Of a stretch of DNA of 64,000 nt, positions 12,201 through 22,568 are shown in pieces. The first letter of the stretch is position 1. Each line of letters begins with the position of its first letter. The stretch comes from Mortierella alpina (taxonomy: Eukaryota; Mortierellomycota; Mortierellomycetes; Mortierellales; Mortierellaceae), in assembly GCA_029449245.1 (NCBI GenBank), contig JANATF010000007.1, forward strand, positions 1,116,001-1,180,000. The letters run 5' to 3'. Below the pieces are notes generated by a model. That model was not told where the DNA came from, made no database searches, and was given only the letters and a program-made list of their open reading frames with translations. Both the position numbers and the translations under genes were made by a program.

Positions 12201-14744
12201 CTCCCAGCTCCACAGGCAAATCGTGAAGTTCACAGCCTTGAAGATGGACCCGTCGCACATTCGTTAAACGCTGGATGGTCTTGGGTAGCGATCGCAAGGG
12301 GTTGTTATCGAACTTGAGTTCCTGCAATTTGCTGAGCTTTCCGATTTCGTCTGGAAGGAACTGAAGCTGGTTAAAGGAAAGGACAAGGTCCTGCAGATCC
12401 CTCAATCGACCAATATCCCGCGGCAGTTCACGTAGGTGATTGTTGCATAGCTGAAGCACGATCAGATTGCTAAGTTGTCCCATCTTTTCAGGCAACGCTT
12501 GGATCTGATTGTCGTGCAAGTCCAAATGCGTCAACTTTGGCAGGCGCACAATATCGGCGGGCAGGGTGGTGAGTCGATTGCATGCAAGGTCCAGTGTTGA
12601 GAGGTTCTCCATGTCCTTCCAAGACTCTGGCAATGTCTCCAGCAGATTCGATCGCAATGCCAGTACTTGGAGAGTCCTGATCGATCCAATGGATTCTGGA
12701 AGTGCTCTCAAGTTGTTATCCGATAGCCGTAGCTCACAGAGATTGCCGAGCTTGCCCATGGTCTCTGGAAGGGTTGCCAGTTGGTTCGACTCCATGGCCA
12801 GAATCTTTAGCTTGGTCATATTCTGAATGGCGATGGCCAGATAGGGCACAAAGTTGCAGTTTAACCGTAGCTCCCGCAGCTGCTTCAGCTTATAAATAGG
12901 CGAGATGTCCGTAAGCATGTTGTTGTCCAAGTTAAGTCGTCGCATGTTCTTCAGTTTCTTCAACTTGAATGCAGAGTGGAAGCTGCTGATGGAGTTGTTG
13001 CTCAGGTCAAGAACGTCGAGTTTCGAAAGCTTCAAGAGTGAGTCCGGTACCACCTTGATGTCGTTATGGTCCAAATAAAGTTCCCGTAGATTCCGAAGCC
13101 CGTCGAAAAACTCGTGCGGGATCTGCCCTAGGCTTCGTCCACTCAACCAGAGAGGGCCTTTGCTGTTCGGATCCATCTCAAACAGCTCATCCCAACGCAG
13201 GGGGGCACAGGGGTCATAGCTGGACTCTGACCACTGACCGAGAGACGGATAGCGCTGTTGAGGCAGGGGCGGGTGGGCTTTGCGATGCTCTGACATTGCG
13301 GAGGTGGCTGAGGAGGCCGAGAGGCGTCGTGCCTGTGCGAATGGGGGCTGATTGGGCAATATCGATACATCCATGGAGGGTCGCTGAATTAAAACACGGG
13401 GTACCTCATTGCCCTTTTCGTCCAAAGTCTCCAAGTCCTCTGTCCAGTTTTCGTCGGTAATAATAACACCTTGTTCCAACTGAGCGGAGGATAGTGTAGT
13501 TCCTGAAGGAGTGACATTAGGGTCGGCATCCGTAGCATGGGATTCGGAGGGTGGCACGGTGCTGTAAACACTGTCGGGTATAGTTCCTCCATCGGTGGGG
13601 CCACCTGTGGCTGTGGACCACGTTGTGGCAATGGAAGGTGTGTGTGCCCTCCTGGATCGCCTCTCATGCTCATGGCTCCCTTGACTATTATGGCTGTGCT
13701 CACTATCATGACTTTCCTGGCTCTCTTCGGACTATGTGTGGCAAACACAAAAGTATTCGGTGCGATACAAGGTTAGTAGGTGTTTAGTCAAGCCTGTTTT
13801 ACATATTCAGATCCATCGTATCGCTCCAACGAACCATATTCGACGTAGTCCTATCACGAGAGTATACAGGTTCCTGTAGTGATATCGGCGTTCCTGCGCC
13901 CATACCAAACAGAGGTCGGCCGCTGGGGCACGGTGGAGTGGTGAAGTGTGAAAATCCTGTTTTGGTGGTAAACGGTGATCCCCGAACACTATTCCTGGCA
14001 CTCTCGTCCTGTTCTACATCGTACTCTTCGTCGTAGCTGGGCGAGAACACAGAGTGGTCAGTGCTGTGTTTGAGAGGCATACGCTGCCCAGTTGTATGCT
14101 GGTCCATGATAGATTCCTCGTCCTCTTCCTGGTTGACAGGCAAAGGAGGAAGGCTCTCCCGCTCCTTGGCCTCCGAGACGATACTGCTGGCATTAGAGCT
14201 CATTGAGAGCGGCCGTGTTTTCACAGGTTGCGGCTTTGTCAACGACTGCTCAAACTCGGACATGCTCAACTTTTCTTTGCTGGTATTCGTCTCTGCTCCC
14301 ACTCTTGCGCGCTCTCCGCCAACAGACACCATGCTCCTGCGCTTTCCTGATGAGCTGAGATCTCTGTCATGAGGAGAGTGTTTGCCATTGTTGGAGAAGC
14401 GTGCTATTACACCAGAGTGATAGGGGTTGGCTTTTCTTGCAGGTGAAATCATCTTGTTGGGTGATACGCCGTTGCCTGCGTAGGAGCCGACTTGCCGGAT
14501 ACTGTGGATGCTGGATACTGACGAAACTCTGCGTTGCCGGGATTTGTTATCCTGTCTTTTCAGAGATGAATAAGGTGATGCAGAGGGCGTGGCAAATGAT
14601 GACTCTAGGACAGGGACGATGCCAGGAGTACTGGGATTGAGTGACGCCGCGGGGATGGTGACGGTAGAGGGTCGTGTGGCTGAAGGAGGGTTAGAGTCTG
14701 GTTCCTGGTCCGTAGGGAGGTCCTGAGGTGCCTTCGTCTGGGGA
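9242..14744 (-). CDS. Large leucine-rich-repeat protein (SHOC2/SOG2-like LRRs)
   Basis: The 3' part is firm: an exon from about 13730 down to 11542, then 11443-9242, joined in phase 0 (FEITR|EQAPMNMK). It encodes about 16-17 tandem 23-residue LRRs of the intracellular Ras-group type (repeats like LPESIGSIRTLQVLALRSN), broken by a Ser/Gly/Asn-rich insert before two last repeats, then a roughly 730-residue disordered Q/S/P-rich tail. The LRR exon has no in-frame Met before its repeats and is preceded by an acceptor with a perfect TACTAAC branch point (13770s), so it must be spliced from upstream. The best upstream exon is 14744-13803 (Ser-rich, ends MDLN at a GTAAAA donor). That junction's exact acceptor, and the true start codon further upstream, are unresolved. 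Probable scaffold for small-GTPase or morphogenesis signalling; this is family-based inference. Expected size is at least 1,700 aa. Confidence 0.75.
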
Positions 14745-15733
14745 CTATAGTGAGAATAGTTCCAGAGGATGGTTGTGGTGCACGATTTAGGCAAAGTGGA
14801 TGTGGAAGGGTGAAGAGCAAAAAACAGGAACAGAACGAGAGAATGGACACAAAGAGTTAGATGAAGTTGTGCGTGGAATAGCTCTCGCACGCATTGAAAA
14901 CAAGACTTCAATGCCACTGGTGAACGCAAGGGGTGCCCTCGGTCGGTTCATATAAGAAGCAGTTTGGCCAGCACCCGTCCTCGAGAGGGGAGGCAGGTTT
15001 TGCGCTTGGATCTGCAGCAAACAAGGGTGGTGCATTTGAGTGGGGGGGCTCACTGCCAGCCCATCCGGTCTTTGTCCAAGTACAAAGCATAATACTGTCT
15101 CCGTTGGGTCGATAGCAACGGGCGAGAAACGTCCTTGGAAAATGAACACCTCGGATCTGTGTCTCCCGCGCTCTCTCTTGTGCTCCTTTTTTTTAAAAAA
15201 CGATATAGCCATCGCTACAAGCCAGGCTCACGAGAGCAACTGATTGTCTCGGGGCGCGAACATTCTTTTGTGCTGCAGCGAGATCACTTGCTCTCATTAC
15301 TCGCGCTCTTGCTCTTTTAGCCTCTTATGCCTCCTCGTCCCGCTCTCGTTCCTAGCTTTCCCGCATGGTGTCCTTTCGCCATGACACACTCCTGAAAGAT
15401 CAGCTTCCAACGTCCCGCCCTTTTTTTCTCTCTTTTCCTACTCCCTCTCCTTGTCCTCTACATGATAGTTCAGACAGACTAGGAAATAAAAGCGAGAAAA
15501 GAAGTTGGCCCAGCTTCTATATATATTTTCTATAGTCAAAAGTACCCATCCGTTCTCCTAATTTTCGATCCCCCCTCCCCCCATTGAGCTCTGAAAGCAC
15601 TACATACGACAACTCTGGTAACCATACTGGGGATTAAGAGCTCACAAGAAAAACTATTGCGCGGACCGCCCGTTTCATACCCCTTGGTCATCCTGTTGTT
15701 GCCAGTGATCGAACCAAACTGAATGTACACACG

Positions 15734-15764
<31 letters not shown>

Positions 15765-15793
15765 ACGGATAACAAAAAATAAATAAATTGCAA
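14745..15793. other. Presumed 5' region of the LRR gene
   Basis: A pyrimidine-rich, AG-free stretch on the minus strand (about 14860-14750) with a CTAAC branch point looks like an intron ending at CTATAG (14750-14745). So a first exon probably lies above 14860, for example from the ATG at 14951, but the phase of the available donors does not fit. Homopolymer A30 (15734-15763) lies just below the stop of the next gene. Confidence 0.4.
15734..15763. repeat. A30 homopolymer
   Basis: Thirty consecutive A on the plus strand, about 30 bp beyond the stop codon of the gene that ends at 15794 on the minus strand. It could be a slippage-prone tract or a fossil poly(A) junction. Confidence 0.85.
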
Positions 15794-17665
15794 TCAATTC
15801 AAAACTTGCCTTTGCCCGATACCACTTTGCGGAGATCCAGCATCCCTTTCTGGGTCGAGGATAAGGCTGGCAGGGTCTTGGGTTGTGGCAGCCGCTGCAG
15901 AGATTTGGTGCTGTACTGGCTGCGGCTGGTCCAACTGCACTGATTGCTGCTGACGCTGTTGATCCTGTTGCTTCTGTTGCTTCTGTTGCTTCTGCTGGGA
16001 TGGTTGCTGCTGAGATAGAGAAAGACTGTCCTGGTAAAGCTGCCTCTGTTGGCTACGGTAGCCTTGATCCAGGGCCGGTGTCCGTTCTTGTTTGGGACCG
16101 TGTCGAAAAAGGCGAGAGATGCGCGCGCGCAGATTAGGGCCCTGGGGCGTGTCCAGGGACTGCTTGAGGGCCGTGACCTTGGGCGAAGGGCCAATGGAGG
16201 ACGACGAAGTTGCCGGCGAAGCCCCTTGCCGCTGCGGCTGTGCGACCACCGTTGGAAATGACGAGGCGGAGGCAGATGTGGATACGGGTGCTCTGCGCGA
16301 GGATGCATCTGCTGACTGTGCAGCAGTAGCAACGGGCGCCGATCTTGCAGAGTCTGAGACGGAGGCATTCGACGTCTGCGGCTGCTGCCGCAAGGGGGCG
16401 TCCACGGTACCTCGCTGCGGTTGCTGGTTGGAATGACGGCTACCCTCTTCCGAAAGTACAGAGGAGGCCATTGAGGGTGATGGAGAGGTGGGCCGGGACG
16501 ACTTTGACAAGCCAGAGAAAGAGGGTCTTCGAATAATGAACCTTGATGGGGTAAGAAGGTCTGTTCCTGACGAAGGTAGAGTCGCTGTTGTTGTTGCAGC
16601 CATGGGCCTCCGTGCCCACTCTCGGTCGTGCTCGGTCCTTTCCTCTGTTCGACCAGGACCCGACCCTTTCAAAGCCGGGCCGTGGTTCGGTGGACGAGGG
16701 CTGGCGTTATGGGTGAAGTAATCGCTAATCTCGAGGCGAGAGACGTCCAATGGATCGTGTTGAAGAATGGTTCCTGTCGAGTTGAAGGTGGTTGAGCGCA
16801 TGGCAGAGACGCGGTCGCCAGTGCTGGTGGAGGGGAGTGGGTGCTGGCGGAGGGTGGCGGCAGGAGAAGGGCCCAAGTAGTCCTGGACCCTGGAGGATTG
16901 CGAGGTCAGGTACTGGCTGGCGAGCGGAGCGTAGGATGGGGAGGCGGGTGAACGAGAGTGTGAAAAGGAGGAGGAGGAAGAGGAGGAAGGAGCGGCGGCG
17001 GATGTGGAGGATGCGGTCGAGTGTGAGACGGCGGTGGTGCTTGCAGACGGATACGACGACGACGAAAAGGACTCGCTCAGAAAGGGCAGCGAGAGATCGA
17101 GGTCGTCGAGCGTAGGCAGGAGCGGCAGGACCATGAGACCGATGCTCTCGCTGCTAACGCTGCTGGACGCCGCTCCATGGCTATTGCTCTTGCTGCTGCT
17201 CTTGGACGAGTCGCCAAGCGTCGAAGGCCATTTTGTGCCGAGGATTGGGCTCCTGCCCCTGTCCTTGTCCTTGTCCTTGCCTTTGTCCTTGACTCTGTCC
17301 TTGTCCTTGTCTCTGCTCCTGTCGCTGCCATTGCCCAAGCGTGCAAGCAGGCCCTTGTGTCGAGCTGTGCTTCTGTCCTTGTCCTTGTCCTTGACAGAAG
17401 AGGCTGTGACGGTGGAGGCTGATGCGGTGGAGGTGATGGAAGGGATGGAGGCGATGGAGGCGATGGACGTGGAGGCAGGCGAGGTGGGGGATGCAGAAGT
17501 AGAGGGCGGGTCGGAGGGTGTTCTGGAGCTGGCGTTGATGGTGCGGGTGGTCCCTGGGCGTGGTGTCGACGGTGCAGGCTCAGCAGGCGTGGCTGCAGGA
17601 GGGTTGGTGGCGCTGGCAGTGCCGACCTGGTGCAGAGGCGTGCGCTGCCAGTTCCGACGCGCCAT
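15794..17665 (-). CDS. Ser/Pro-rich protein with Lys-Asp repeats, unknown function
   Basis: Single open exon of 623 codons plus stop. The open frame continues upstream without another ATG, so I use ATG 17665 (MARRNWQRTPLHQ) in a GCCC-ATG-G context. No family recognised. Composition is strongly biased: Thr/Pro/Ser (residues about 20-100), a KDKDKDR/KDKGKDKDKD charged repeat (about 100-145) encoded by a CTTGTC hexanucleotide run, long Ser tracts, and Gln-rich repeats near the C terminus (QQKQQKQQKQQDQQ, about residues 530-560). The only non-repetitive islands are GLMVLPLLPTLDDLDLSLPF (about 175-195), FIIRRPSFSGLSKSSRPTSP and LRARISRLFRHGPK (about 500). Likely disordered cytoplasmic or nuclear protein. 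Intact over almost 1.9 kb, so under coding constraint. Confidence 0.7.
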   Translation of the reverse strand: MARRNWQRTPLHQVGTASATNPPAATPAEPAPSTPRPGTTRTINASSRTPSDPPSTSASPTSPASTSIASIASIPSITSTASASTVTASSVKDKDKDRSTARHKGLLARLGNGSDRSRDKDKDRVKDKGKDKDKDRGRSPILGTKWPSTLGDSSKSSSKSNSHGAASSSVSSESIGLMVLPLLPTLDDLDLSLPFLSESFSSSSYPSASTTAVSHSTASSTSAAAPSSSSSSSFSHSRSPASPSYAPLASQYLTSQSSRVQDYLGPSPAATLRQHPLPSTSTGDRVSAMRSTTFNSTGTILQHDPLDVSRLEISDYFTHNASPRPPNHGPALKGSGPGRTEERTEHDREWARRPMAATTTATLPSSGTDLLTPSRFIIRRPSFSGLSKSSRPTSPSPSMASSVLSEEGSRHSNQQPQRGTVDAPLRQQPQTSNASVSDSARSAPVATAAQSADASSRRAPVSTSASASSFPTVVAQPQRQGASPATSSSSIGPSPKVTALKQSLDTPQGPNLRARISRLFRHGPKQERTPALDQGYRSQQRQLYQDSLSLSQQQPSQQKQQKQQKQQDQQRQQQSVQLDQPQPVQHQISAAAATTQDPASLILDPERDAGSPQSGIGQRQVLN

Positions 17666-17780
17666 GGGCAAGCAGGCGTGGGTGAGTGCTGCAGGACGGG
17701 GTGGCAGACAGGCAACGAGGCAAGGAGGCAAAGAGGCAGAGAGGTAGAGGACACGAAGCAATCAGCAAGATGCGGTGGTT

Positions 17781-17830
17781 GACAGTGATTGACAGTGATT
17801 GACAGTGATTGACAGTGATTGACAGTGATT
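17781..17830 (+). repeat. 10-bp tandem repeat, five copies
   Basis: GACAGTGATT repeated five times without interruption, about 115-165 bp upstream of the Ser-rich gene's start codon (on the minus strand, AATCACTGTC). It may be a transcription-factor cluster or simple slippage. Confidence 0.9.
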
Positions 17831-18170
17831 GGCGACAAACAGAGCCACGGAGATGGACAGCGAGAGAAGGAGAGAAGGGGATGGAGGAGGAGGAGATGGC
17901 GAGATGGGGATGGAGGAGGAGGAGAAGAAAAAAAGGGGGATGGAGTGAGAGCGAGAGAGAGATTGGGGCAGGGTTATGATGTACAGTGAGAGTATACGAC
18001 TATGCGACATATACGACTATACGACTGTAGAAAAACAAAAGGTGGTTCTGATTCATGCATGCAGATGCCATGTTACCTTGTGCTAGATGGGGTGCACGGC
18101 CATGCAGCAGCTGGTGGCAAGCACAGGCAGGGCGGGGACGACACGGACGGACGACAGGGAGCACAGAGAC

Positions 18171-18172
<2 letters not shown>

Positions 18173-18200
<28 letters not shown>
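18173..18200. repeat. (GT)14 microsatellite
   Basis: Perfect GT dinucleotide run followed by degenerate GAGTGT and GTGTGAAGT repeats. Confidence 0.95.
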
Positions 18201-18203
<3 letters not shown>

Positions 18204-18492
18204 TGTGAGTGTGGAGGTGAGAGGCGTGAAGTGTGAGGTGTGAAGTGTGAAGTGTGAAGAAGAGTGAAGAGCAGAAGCGTAAAGTGTAAAGTGCGAGTAG
18301 AAGGGGGGTGGTGGGGACATGAGGCAAACAGGGAACTGGGGATACGGAGGAGACAGCGAGGACGAAAAAAAAAAAGACGGGGATAGACATGTCTATCCAC
18401 CACACCTGCTGCTATACTACCAGCGTGCAAGTGGCCAGCTGCAGGGGACAGGTGCAAAAGTCGACAACGCAGCTGCCACCTGGGCTCTTCCT

Positions 18493-18528
<36 letters not shown>

Positions 18529-18530
18529 TC
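18493..18530. repeat. (CT)n microsatellite
   Basis: CT dinucleotide run with one TCTG interruption, followed by a short CA-rich stretch and more CT. Confidence 0.95.
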
Positions 18531-19507
18531 ATTCTCTTTTTCGCACACGCACACACACTCTCTCTCTTTCTATCTCTCTCTCTCCCTTCCTTCGCCCGAT
18601 CCACACGGACACAGCAACTGGCGACATCACGATGGCCCACTACCCCCTGGGATCGCCACATGTCTGCCCCCTGTAGGCTGTGGCACGTTCCCGATCGCAC
18701 AAAAGTCCAGACGAAATACCGCTCGCTCCTCCCGCGGGAATAATACATTGCAGCTCGATCACTTCTGAGCAAACTTCACTAAACTCAGTTCGAGCACTGC
18801 ACGATGCAACCCAAATACGAATCTCAGCGACTGTCGACCATGCGCACGACCCCTTCGGATCCCAACCCCGACCCACCCAGCTGTGACACACTCAATTCCC
18901 AACTGCACAGCAGTGGCAGCAATTCTCTTGAGGAGTAAAGACTGCGATCAGACACAAGAGCAAAAGAAAAAGAACGCGTTGCAGATAGTAGCACGGTACG
19001 CGACAAGTTTCCAAAAACGCGTTCCACTCTCGTCTTAATAGGCATATCATATGCCTCACGTATTTGTCCTTCCTGATGACCGTACAAGCACGCGCACATC
19101 CGCTCCCTGCCAGTATACCCGAAACTGCACTCACTCGGCGGAAACAAAAAAAATTACACGAAACGCTCATGCAAAGGACAGAGACAGAGACGGCTGAAAA
19201 CTCGTTCCACTTGCTTTTCAATGCCGTGAGTCCATTTGTGGGCTGTCGAGGATCTCATCTACGCAGTCTGAGACGGCTCGATACATACTCTCAGCCAAAG
19301 TTCGTCTTGGTGCAATGTTATTCCAGGTTGCAGTCGGGGTGGCCTGTGTCCAGAATGATCTGCCAGTAGCCGCATAAAAGCACGCTTTTCGCAACGCACA
19401 ATTGAGGAAAAAATCAAGCCCTTGAAAGTCCTCTTCCTTTTTATTCACCATCTCGTCAAGCAAGTTTCACAGGTCCACAAACGTATCCTTCCCTACCGTG
19501 AACCAAA

Positions 19508-20161
19508 ATGAAGTTCTCCATCGCAGTCGTAGGCCTAATCTCTTTTATCGCAGGAGCCATGGCTCTCCCCACTGAGAATGGCGCACCCCCGCCCGATACT
19601 GAAATCAGGTTCATTTCAATGGTTCCTAAGACGTTGATGTGTATCGGGAGCAGAAATGGACTTCAAACTGCTGTAAGTTCTAAAACTTCTTGTCGCATCC
19701 ACCACACTGCCTGGTAACGTCTCATCTAGCTTTCTGTAATACCTCCGCACATCCTTAACCACCTCCTTTGATCCGCTGCTTAGGGCAACCCGGTTCAGCT
19801 TATGGAATGTGACTTTGATAAGGCTCGGGAGCAACAGTGGGAATATAAGACCAGCGGTGAAATCCAACTGTCGCCCTCGCGAGCGCAGAACGGTACGCTT
19901 TACTGCCTCGATATCCACAGTTATTCAGGCACCAATCAGCCGGCTATGGTCGTGAACCCATGCAATAATACGCCCACTCAGAAATGGCATTTCGATGAAG
20001 TTCCGAATTTTGAAACGAGCGACTTCAGGATCAGAAACGAGCAGACGGAACAATGCTTGGAAGCTGTTGAAGGGGACAACAACCAAGACTCCCTACTGAC
20101 TATATCCCCGTGTAGAGAAGATCCAGAGCTGTTCAATCAACGGTGGTCCTACCTTGAATAG
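19508..20161 (+). CDS. Secreted ricin-B-type lectin, paralogue C
   Basis: Two exons, 19508-19672 and 19784-20161, phase-0 intron (GTAAGT...CTTAG), 180 aa. Signal peptide MKFSIAVVGLISFIAGAMA, nearly the same design as paralogue A (MKFSLVLISFVSLAAGALA). A single ricin-B domain follows, starting at RFISMVPKTLMC, with all three QxW motifs intact: EQQWEY, TQKWHF and NQRWSY just before the C terminus. Cys residues occur in LMCIG, MECD, YCLD, NPCNN, QCLEA and SPCRED. The intron sits between TLMCIGSRNGLQTA and GNPVQLMEC, the position used by the other ricin-B genes here. It converges on the gene ending at 20359 with 197 bp between stops. Inferred role is extracellular carbohydrate binding. Confidence 0.88.
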
Positions 20162-20358
20162 CGCGTTGGCATTGAGGAACCCTCCTTTCTTCCTTTGTTC
20201 TTTGTTCAACTTTTTTTAAACCATATCCACCACTGACATCTTGCGCTGCACTTGTCCTACGCTCAGCACCGACAAGTTTGCTATTCTAGTTAGTCCATTT
20301 GACTCGAATATGAACGGGTAATGCCACTTTTTATTATCTAGTGTTGGATGTCCAAATA

Positions 20359-22288
20359 CTAGGACGAGAGTGAGTCGTTGCTGTTGTTTGCGTCCTGCTT
20401 GCGAACATGCCTTATCGTCCATGATTTTCTCTTGCGCACATTCCTCCTGATCGCCTCTGGGCGATACTCTGGATCGAGCGGATCGATCCACTTGTCCGTC
20501 ACATAAAAGGGCCTTGGTAGTTTGTTCCACTCATCGGGTTTGGGTGCCTCGTCGTCTGAGAGCCGATCGATGAAGACGGGGTCGTCATCCTCCTCTACTT
20601 GAGTTTCCGCAGAAGCCGTAGAGGCAGTAGCCGTAGAGGCAGTAGCCACTTTTGCCCGAGAGCGCCTCTCGTAGAAATGTGACAACTTGGAGCTGCCCAA
20701 GAGGTTCTTCATTCGATGACCTACCTTCTTCAGAATGCTGAAAAAGTCACAAAAAAAAGTTAGAACTCTTCCATCAGATATGTTTTCTGATTGTTGCGCA
20801 CAATACATTAGGGCGCCTCAAGAGAAAGCTAAAAAAAACTTACTGGTCCTCGATACCGGCGAGACTGGCAGCAGCCATCATCGTATCCCAACCACGCTCG
20901 TATCCGCCATTGGTCAAAACCGGCTTGGGAAGGCCAATGCTAACATACTCTGGCTCCTTCCCTAGTGCGCCTTGCCGTATTACATACGGTAGCCGATGCA
21001 ATACCTTGCGCAGGCTATCCTCTGCGGCAAATGTCGCAGCTCTTTCCTGAATGGGTGTCAATTCGTCTTCCTGCCCTTCTCCTGGTGGCAAGACGCCAAC
21101 AGGAATACGTAGGGCTCGATTTAGGTGCCGTGGCAGGGTCTGTCGTTGAAAAGCGTCAAAATCCTTGATCCGATATGGAACGCCCTTCCGATACTGTCTC
21201 TGAGCAAACGCCGTCATCTCCTCATTGAAAAACCGCTGCACACCCTCTAACCGTTGACTCGCGGCTCTTTCATCGATATGCCGTTCCCGTTGAGCCTTCA
21301 CCCTCCGCTTGGCCTCTCGCCTTTTCTCCAAGAGTCGTTCTTGGAGTGCCTCGTCTGTAGGCTCGTGCTCGGATTCATTTTCGGAAATATCATCTTCGTC
21401 CTCTGTCGTACTGTAATCATCCTCTGTCTTTGGCACTCCTGTCAAATCGTGTACAAACGCCATGCCTTGCTGCTCAAACTCATTTGGTTCGTTCGTGTCC
21501 ATATAAATGTTCTTGGGAATACTAGTGTAGTGCCGGCAGCGAAATAAACGTAGCATAAGTAAGTTAGGAATGTGTTCCTAAGTAGAGCAGAAATAAAAAC
21601 GAGTTTACAAACACGAGGCATACCATTGAAGCAGTTCCTCTCGCACAGGCCAGCGGTATCTCTCATCGGGACGATAGCCGTCCAAGACTGTGAAGGCGAG
21701 TTCCCGTTCCACCTCTTGCTCATGTGCGATCAAACTACTGAGGGCGCCCAGGATGGGGTTCAGGTTCTTTTCCTTGAAATTGACATTCGTTACAAGCAGA
21801 TCGCCTGTATCCTTTGGTGGACGGGGGCGCTTTGTCGAATGGTTATTCTCGTGTAGACTCTCTTGTTCGAGTGTGGGTTGCTTCTTCCGTTTCCCTTTTG
21901 CGACTTGACGTCTCCTTTTCAGCTCTGCCAGGGGTGCATCTGACAAGCCGCTGTCTTCGTCCTCGTCCTCGTCTTCGTTCTTGTCTTCACTCTCTGATTG
22001 AGTTTCGGACTCGCTATCGCTCTCGTCAGTGGTATTGCTCCCATTGCTGCCTCGCCCACCACGAGCGTTTGTGACTGGCAGTTGTTGATCCTGGTCCTTG
22101 TCCTTGTCTTGACCCTTGTTCTGTCGAGCAGCAGATGCCCTGGTGACCTTGTTCGTAGGAGCGATGGATTTTCTGGTGATCTTTGTTGGTGGAATGTAGG
22201 TGTCCGAGTCCGAGTCTGAGTATGACGGGTTATTACGTCCACTTGAGACTTTAGGAGTGTTCTTCTTCCGCTGCCCAGGTGTCCGCAT
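20359..22288 (-). CDS. Acidic nuclear protein, possibly Rrn9-like
   Basis: Three exons, 22288-21624, 21521-20844 and 20737-20359; phases agree, 573 aa. Introns carry CTAAC-type branch points. The N-terminal 130 residues are basic with Ser-Asp runs (SDSDSD), then an acidic stretch (EDKNEDEDEDEDSG) and a KRKK cluster, typical of nuclear proteins. A conserved-looking core follows: LSSLIAHEQEVERELAF (about 180-197) and, at the exon 2/3 junction, GWDTMMAAASLAGIEDQ followed by VGHRMKNLLG. The latter resembles the helix in fungal Rrn9 proteins, RNA polymerase I upstream-activating-factor subunits, where a Trp-x-x-hydrophobic-Ala-Ala-Gly segment precedes an alpha-helix ending in a Leu-Phe/Leu-Gly. 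That match is from memory and weak. It shares a 280-bp divergent promoter with ZUO1. Confidence 0.78.
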
Positions 22289-22568
22289 GGCAATCCACGG
22301 CGGTCTCTTGTTGTTGGTGATGGGAGAGTGCTTCCTTGCAGTGTGTTGACTGGGCGTGGGGTGCAGGGATAGATTAGAAAGGAGGACTGACGAGAAAAGG
22401 GAGCGAGAGTAGAGCAGCACAAGTAGAGCGTCAACAGGGAGACTTGTGAAAAGAATGCAAAGGCAAGAGTGACAGTCGACTGCCTTAATATTTTCAGATC
22501 TTTTTTTTTCTTCGATCCCATCACTGGACGCTATTCTGTTGTTCAATCCTCTCGCGCGACATCACACC

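Larger units (their letters stand above)
17666..19507. other. Microsatellite-rich divergent intergenic region
   Basis: Between the leftward Ser-rich gene and the rightward lectin C. Contains the 10-bp repeat, GGAG/GATGGAGGAG purine repeats (17875-17960), a GT tract, variants of GTGTGAAGT (18220-18275) and a CT tract. Long ORFs here are repeat artefacts. A weak TATA (CATAAAAG, 19372-19379) lies 130 bp before lectin C. Confidence 0.55.

Noticed and set aside
16792-17838. ORFs of about 100-250 codons overlapping the Ser-rich gene in other frames
   Set aside because: Shadows produced by the hexanucleotide and GC-rich repeats of the 15794-17665 gene, lacking any non-repetitive segment.
18083-18772. 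229-codon minus ORF over the microsatellite belt
   Set aside because: Encoded largely by GT, CT and GTGTGAAGT repeats (His-Thr and Arg-Glu runs); no independent coding signal.
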